From positions 1-6,410 of the forward strand of contig JAQSYS010000107.1 in NCBI GenBank assembly GCA_029256005.1: 6,410 bases of DNA. Direction: 5' to 3'. The stretch is from Sedimentibacter sp. GTDB lineage: Bacteria > Bacillota > Clostridia > Tissierellales > Sedimentibacteraceae. A program made the position numbers and the translations under genes. Position 1 is the stretch's first letter; the number at the start of each line of letters is the position of its first letter. The notes below the pieces were generated by a model that saw only the letters and a program-made list of their open reading frames with translations, had not been told where the DNA came from and did no database searches. This document shows positions 4,587-6,410 of the stretch, piece after piece.

Positions 4587-6023
4587 ATGCAAAAATATAT
4601 TAAATTAAATTATATTATATTAGTATTTATTGGTTTTTTTCTAATATTTTATACCGTAGATAATATGGCTTTCGCAAAAAATATAAAAGCACCTAAGGCA
4701 CCTGTTAATCTAGAGGTAACTGAGGTCACTGAAAGTACAGTGACATTAAAGTGGTCCAAGCCCAACAACAGCAACATTAAAATATATAAGATTTATAAAA
4801 ACAGTACATATGTTAATTTTGCATCTGCTACTACATATACAATCAAGGATCTTAAACCTGATACAGAATATGAATTTTACATAAGGTCTGAAGCTGAAAA
4901 AAGCAATGTGTCATTGGCATGTGAAGCAGTTAAAATTAAAACATTGCCAAGTCAGTCAGCTCAAATTTCATCCAAAAAAATAATCGGGTATTATCCGGCA
5001 TGGAAATCATATTCGGGATTTACACCTGATAAGCTGGATGCCACAAAACTAACGCATATAAATTATGCATTTGCTTACATAAGCAATGAAAATGAGATTA
5101 AACTAGGATACCCTGACAAGGATCCTGAAAACTTCAAAAAACTTAATAATTTAAAAGAAATAAATCCTAATTTGAAAATATTAATTTCTATTGGTGGATG
5201 GAATTGGTCAGGGAAATTTTCTGACACCGCATCAACTGATGCTTCAAGAACAGCATTTGCAGAAAGTTGTGCTGAATTTTTAGTTAAATACGGTATTGAT
5301 GGTATTGACTTGGATTGGGAATATCCTGTTGGCGGAGGGCTTTCCACTAATTCTAAACGACCTCAAGATAAGCAAAATTTTACGCTTTTATTAAAGAAAA
5401 TCAGAGAAAAGTTAGATGAGCAGGAACTAAAGGATAATAAACAATATTTGCTTTCAATCGCTGGAGGTGCAAGTCAATATTACTTAAACAATATCGAACC
5501 AGCTAATATTAAAGATTACGTCGATTTTGTTAATATTATGACCTATGATTTGCATGGACCTTGGGATTCATATTCGGATTTTAACTCTCCTCTTTATAAC
5601 AAAAAAAGCGCATCAACTCAGTATAAGATAAGTGTTGATACGAGTGTTGACTTATGGATAAATGCAGGCTTTCCTAAGGACAAGCTAATTGTAGGTGTTC
5701 CGTTTTACGGTTATTTGTATCAGGTTAATAATGACAGTAACAATGGGTTACTACAAAAATTTACTAATGGAAAAGCATTGAGTTATAGCAATATAAAAAC
5801 TAATTATACAAGCAAAAGTGAATTTTCAAGGCATTATGATTCGGAATCTATGGTGCCATGGCTTTATGGAGACAAAACATTTATAAGCTATGATGACGAG
5901 CAGTCAATGAAAGCGAAGACAGATTATATTAAAAGCGTCGGTTTGGGTGGAACAATGATATGGGAGTTAAGCCAGGATTATAACAATGAGCTTTTGAATT
6001 CTATTTACGAAGGATTGAAATAA
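4587..6023 (+). CDS. Secreted GH18 chitinase with N-terminal fibronectin type III domain
   Basis: A 478-residue exported glycoside hydrolase predicted to cleave beta-1,4 N-acetylglucosamine links in chitin or chitooligosaccharides. Residues 1-30 are a signal peptide (Lys-containing start, hydrophobic core 9-24, likely cut after AFA). A fibronectin type III domain spans about 36-122 (APVNLEVTEVTESTVTLKWSKP onward, shortened here: strands with TVTLKW and TEYEFYI). The GH18 barrel runs from about 130 to 478: IIGYYPAW, SIGGW (201-205), DGIDLDWEYP with the DxxDxDxE catalytic motif and acid Glu245, MTYDLHGPWD (318-327, Tyr320/Asp321) and Trp459 in MIWELSQD. Every key residue is present. The ATG at 4587 is preferred to a TTG at 4509 because GGGAG (4577-4581) lies 5 bases upstream, a signal peptide starts there, and the promoter -10 lies between the two. 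No carbohydrate-binding module, dockerin or wall anchor is seen. A role in nutrition or in wall or spore function cannot be separated. Confidence 0.93.
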   Translation: MQKYIKLNYIILVFIGFFLIFYTVDNMAFAKNIKAPKAPVNLEVTEVTESTVTLKWSKPNNSNIKIYKIYKNSTYVNFASATTYTIKDLKPDTEYEFYIRSEAEKSNVSLACEAVKIKTLPSQSAQISSKKIIGYYPAWKSYSGFTPDKLDATKLTHINYAFAYISNENEIKLGYPDKDPENFKKLNNLKEINPNLKILISIGGWNWSGKFSDTASTDASRTAFAESCAEFLVKYGIDGIDLDWEYPVGGGLSTNSKRPQDKQNFTLLLKKIREKLDEQELKDNKQYLLSIAGGASQYYLNNIEPANIKDYVDFVNIMTYDLHGPWDSYSDFNSPLYNKKSASTQYKISVDTSVDLWINAGFPKDKLIVGVPFYGYLYQVNNDSNNGLLQKFTNGKALSYSNIKTNYTSKSEFSRHYDSESMVPWLYGDKTFISYDDEQSMKAKTDYIKSVGLGGTMIWELSQDYNNELLNSIYEGLK

Positions 6024-6374
6024 TTATTTGTTTCGTTTATTTAACTTAGGCCTATAAATGATATAATTTAACAATATTGCATATGGCAGTATGAAGCCAA
6101 CAAAGGCTTGAATCATAGAAACAGCCTTTGCAAACCCGAACGGAGTCATATCTCCATAACCCACGGCAAATAATGTTATAAAACTGAAATACAGGGACCG
6201 TGTTATGATATCAATAAGTTGTTCTTGATGAACACCAGAAGAATAATGATCAACTATAAACCCAATGTCTGCATAATCAAGTAATATGTAAATTAATGAA
6301 AAAGCTGCAGCAATTATAAAATATAAATTAAATAAAATTATTACATTATAAATAATAATTGTTTTCCTATTCAT
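6024..6374 (-). CDS. Two-TM potassium channel (Ion_trans_2 type) with variant filter AVGYGD
   Basis: A 116-residue membrane protein resembling the pore module of KcsA-type K+ channels: TM1 about 6-32, an outer loop 33-55 with acidic residues, a pore helix about 56-69 (RSLYFSFITLF), the filter Ala70-Val71-Gly72-Tyr73-Gly74-Asp75 followed by MTPFG, and TM2 about 81-107 with possible hinge Gly93. The chain ends in a basic stub (RPKLNKRNK), with no RCK/TrkA domain or cytoplasmic bundle, so gating is unknown. The usual TTVGYGD is FAVGYGD here: the Thr whose side chain forms the innermost ion site is Ala. Four copies would assemble into a pore. ATG (6374-6372) has AAGGAG (complement of 6380-6385) 5 bases upstream. 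Its stop codon directly abuts that of the chitinase, tail to tail, with no room for a terminator. Confidence 0.88.
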   Translation of the reverse strand: MNRKTIIIYNVIILFNLYFIIAAAFSLIYILLDYADIGFIVDHYSSGVHQEQLIDIITRSLYFSFITLFAVGYGDMTPFGFAKAVSMIQAFVGFILPYAILLNYIIYRPKLNKRNK

Positions 6375-6401
6375 AATGACTCCTTAAAAGTCTGCTTATA
6401 A

Positions 6402-6407
6402 ATTATA
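6402..6407 (-). promoter_or_regulatory. Possible -10 box of the K+ channel gene
   Basis: On the minus strand a perfect TATAAT lies 16 bases before the AAGGAG ribosome binding site and 27 bases before the ATG. The -35 region would fall beyond the window edge, so the promoter cannot be confirmed. Confidence 0.4.
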
Positions 6408-6410
6408 TGC

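Overview
The window is low-GC DNA with strong AGGAGG-type ribosome binding sites, a UTG/GTG/ATG mix of start codons (one TTG, one GTG) and short intergenic gaps. The gene content (BceB-type ABC permease, a selenocysteine peroxiredoxin, an AEC-family carrier, a secreted GH18 chitinase, a minimal K+ channel) points to an anaerobic, Gram-positive, clostridial-type Firmicute that makes selenoproteins. A possible sporulation-type promoter fits a spore former, but no genus can be named from the sequence alone.

Layout. (1) 2-1903, +: the 3' part of a BceB/VraG-like permease, cut by the left edge; its ATPase partner would be expected upstream, outside the window. (2) 1987-2586, +: an AhpC/Prx1-type peroxiredoxin of 199 residues with an in-frame UGA at codon 47, exactly where the peroxidatic cysteine belongs, followed by a SECIS-like hairpin. 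I read it as one intact selenoprotein gene (prxU type), not as a broken gene plus a short GTG-started ORF. A clear terminator follows. (3) 2723-3406, +: a second peroxiredoxin, of the Prx6 (1-Cys) subfamily, in which the catalytic Cys is Ala and the partner Thr is Phe, so it is probably a pseudo-peroxidase; it has a Cys-containing C-terminal tail and a possible sigma-K-like promoter. (4) 3458-4381, -: an AEC-family transporter, convergent with the pseudo-peroxiredoxin across a likely bidirectional terminator, started at TTG, with its ribosome binding site buried in a 10-bp hairpin. (5) 4587-6023, +: a secreted FnIII-GH18 chitinase, divergent from the transporter. (6) 6024-6374, -: a two-TM K+ channel with an unusual A-V-G-Y-G-D filter, whose stop codon directly abuts that of the chitinase.

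How they work together. There is no single long operon; most genes have their own promoter-like and terminator-like signals. The strongest theme is the pair of neighbouring peroxiredoxins: one upgraded to selenium at the active site but without the usual resolving cysteine, the other stripped of its active site. A chitinase lies about 1.2 kb further on. In Clostridioides difficile the spore-coat protein CotE joins a peroxiredoxin domain to a GH18 chitinase, so the proximity of separate genes for both parts is suggestive, but a shared role here is inference only.

No rRNA, tRNA, CRISPR array, insertion sequence or attachment site was seen. Every non-coding gap is shorter than 300 bases.
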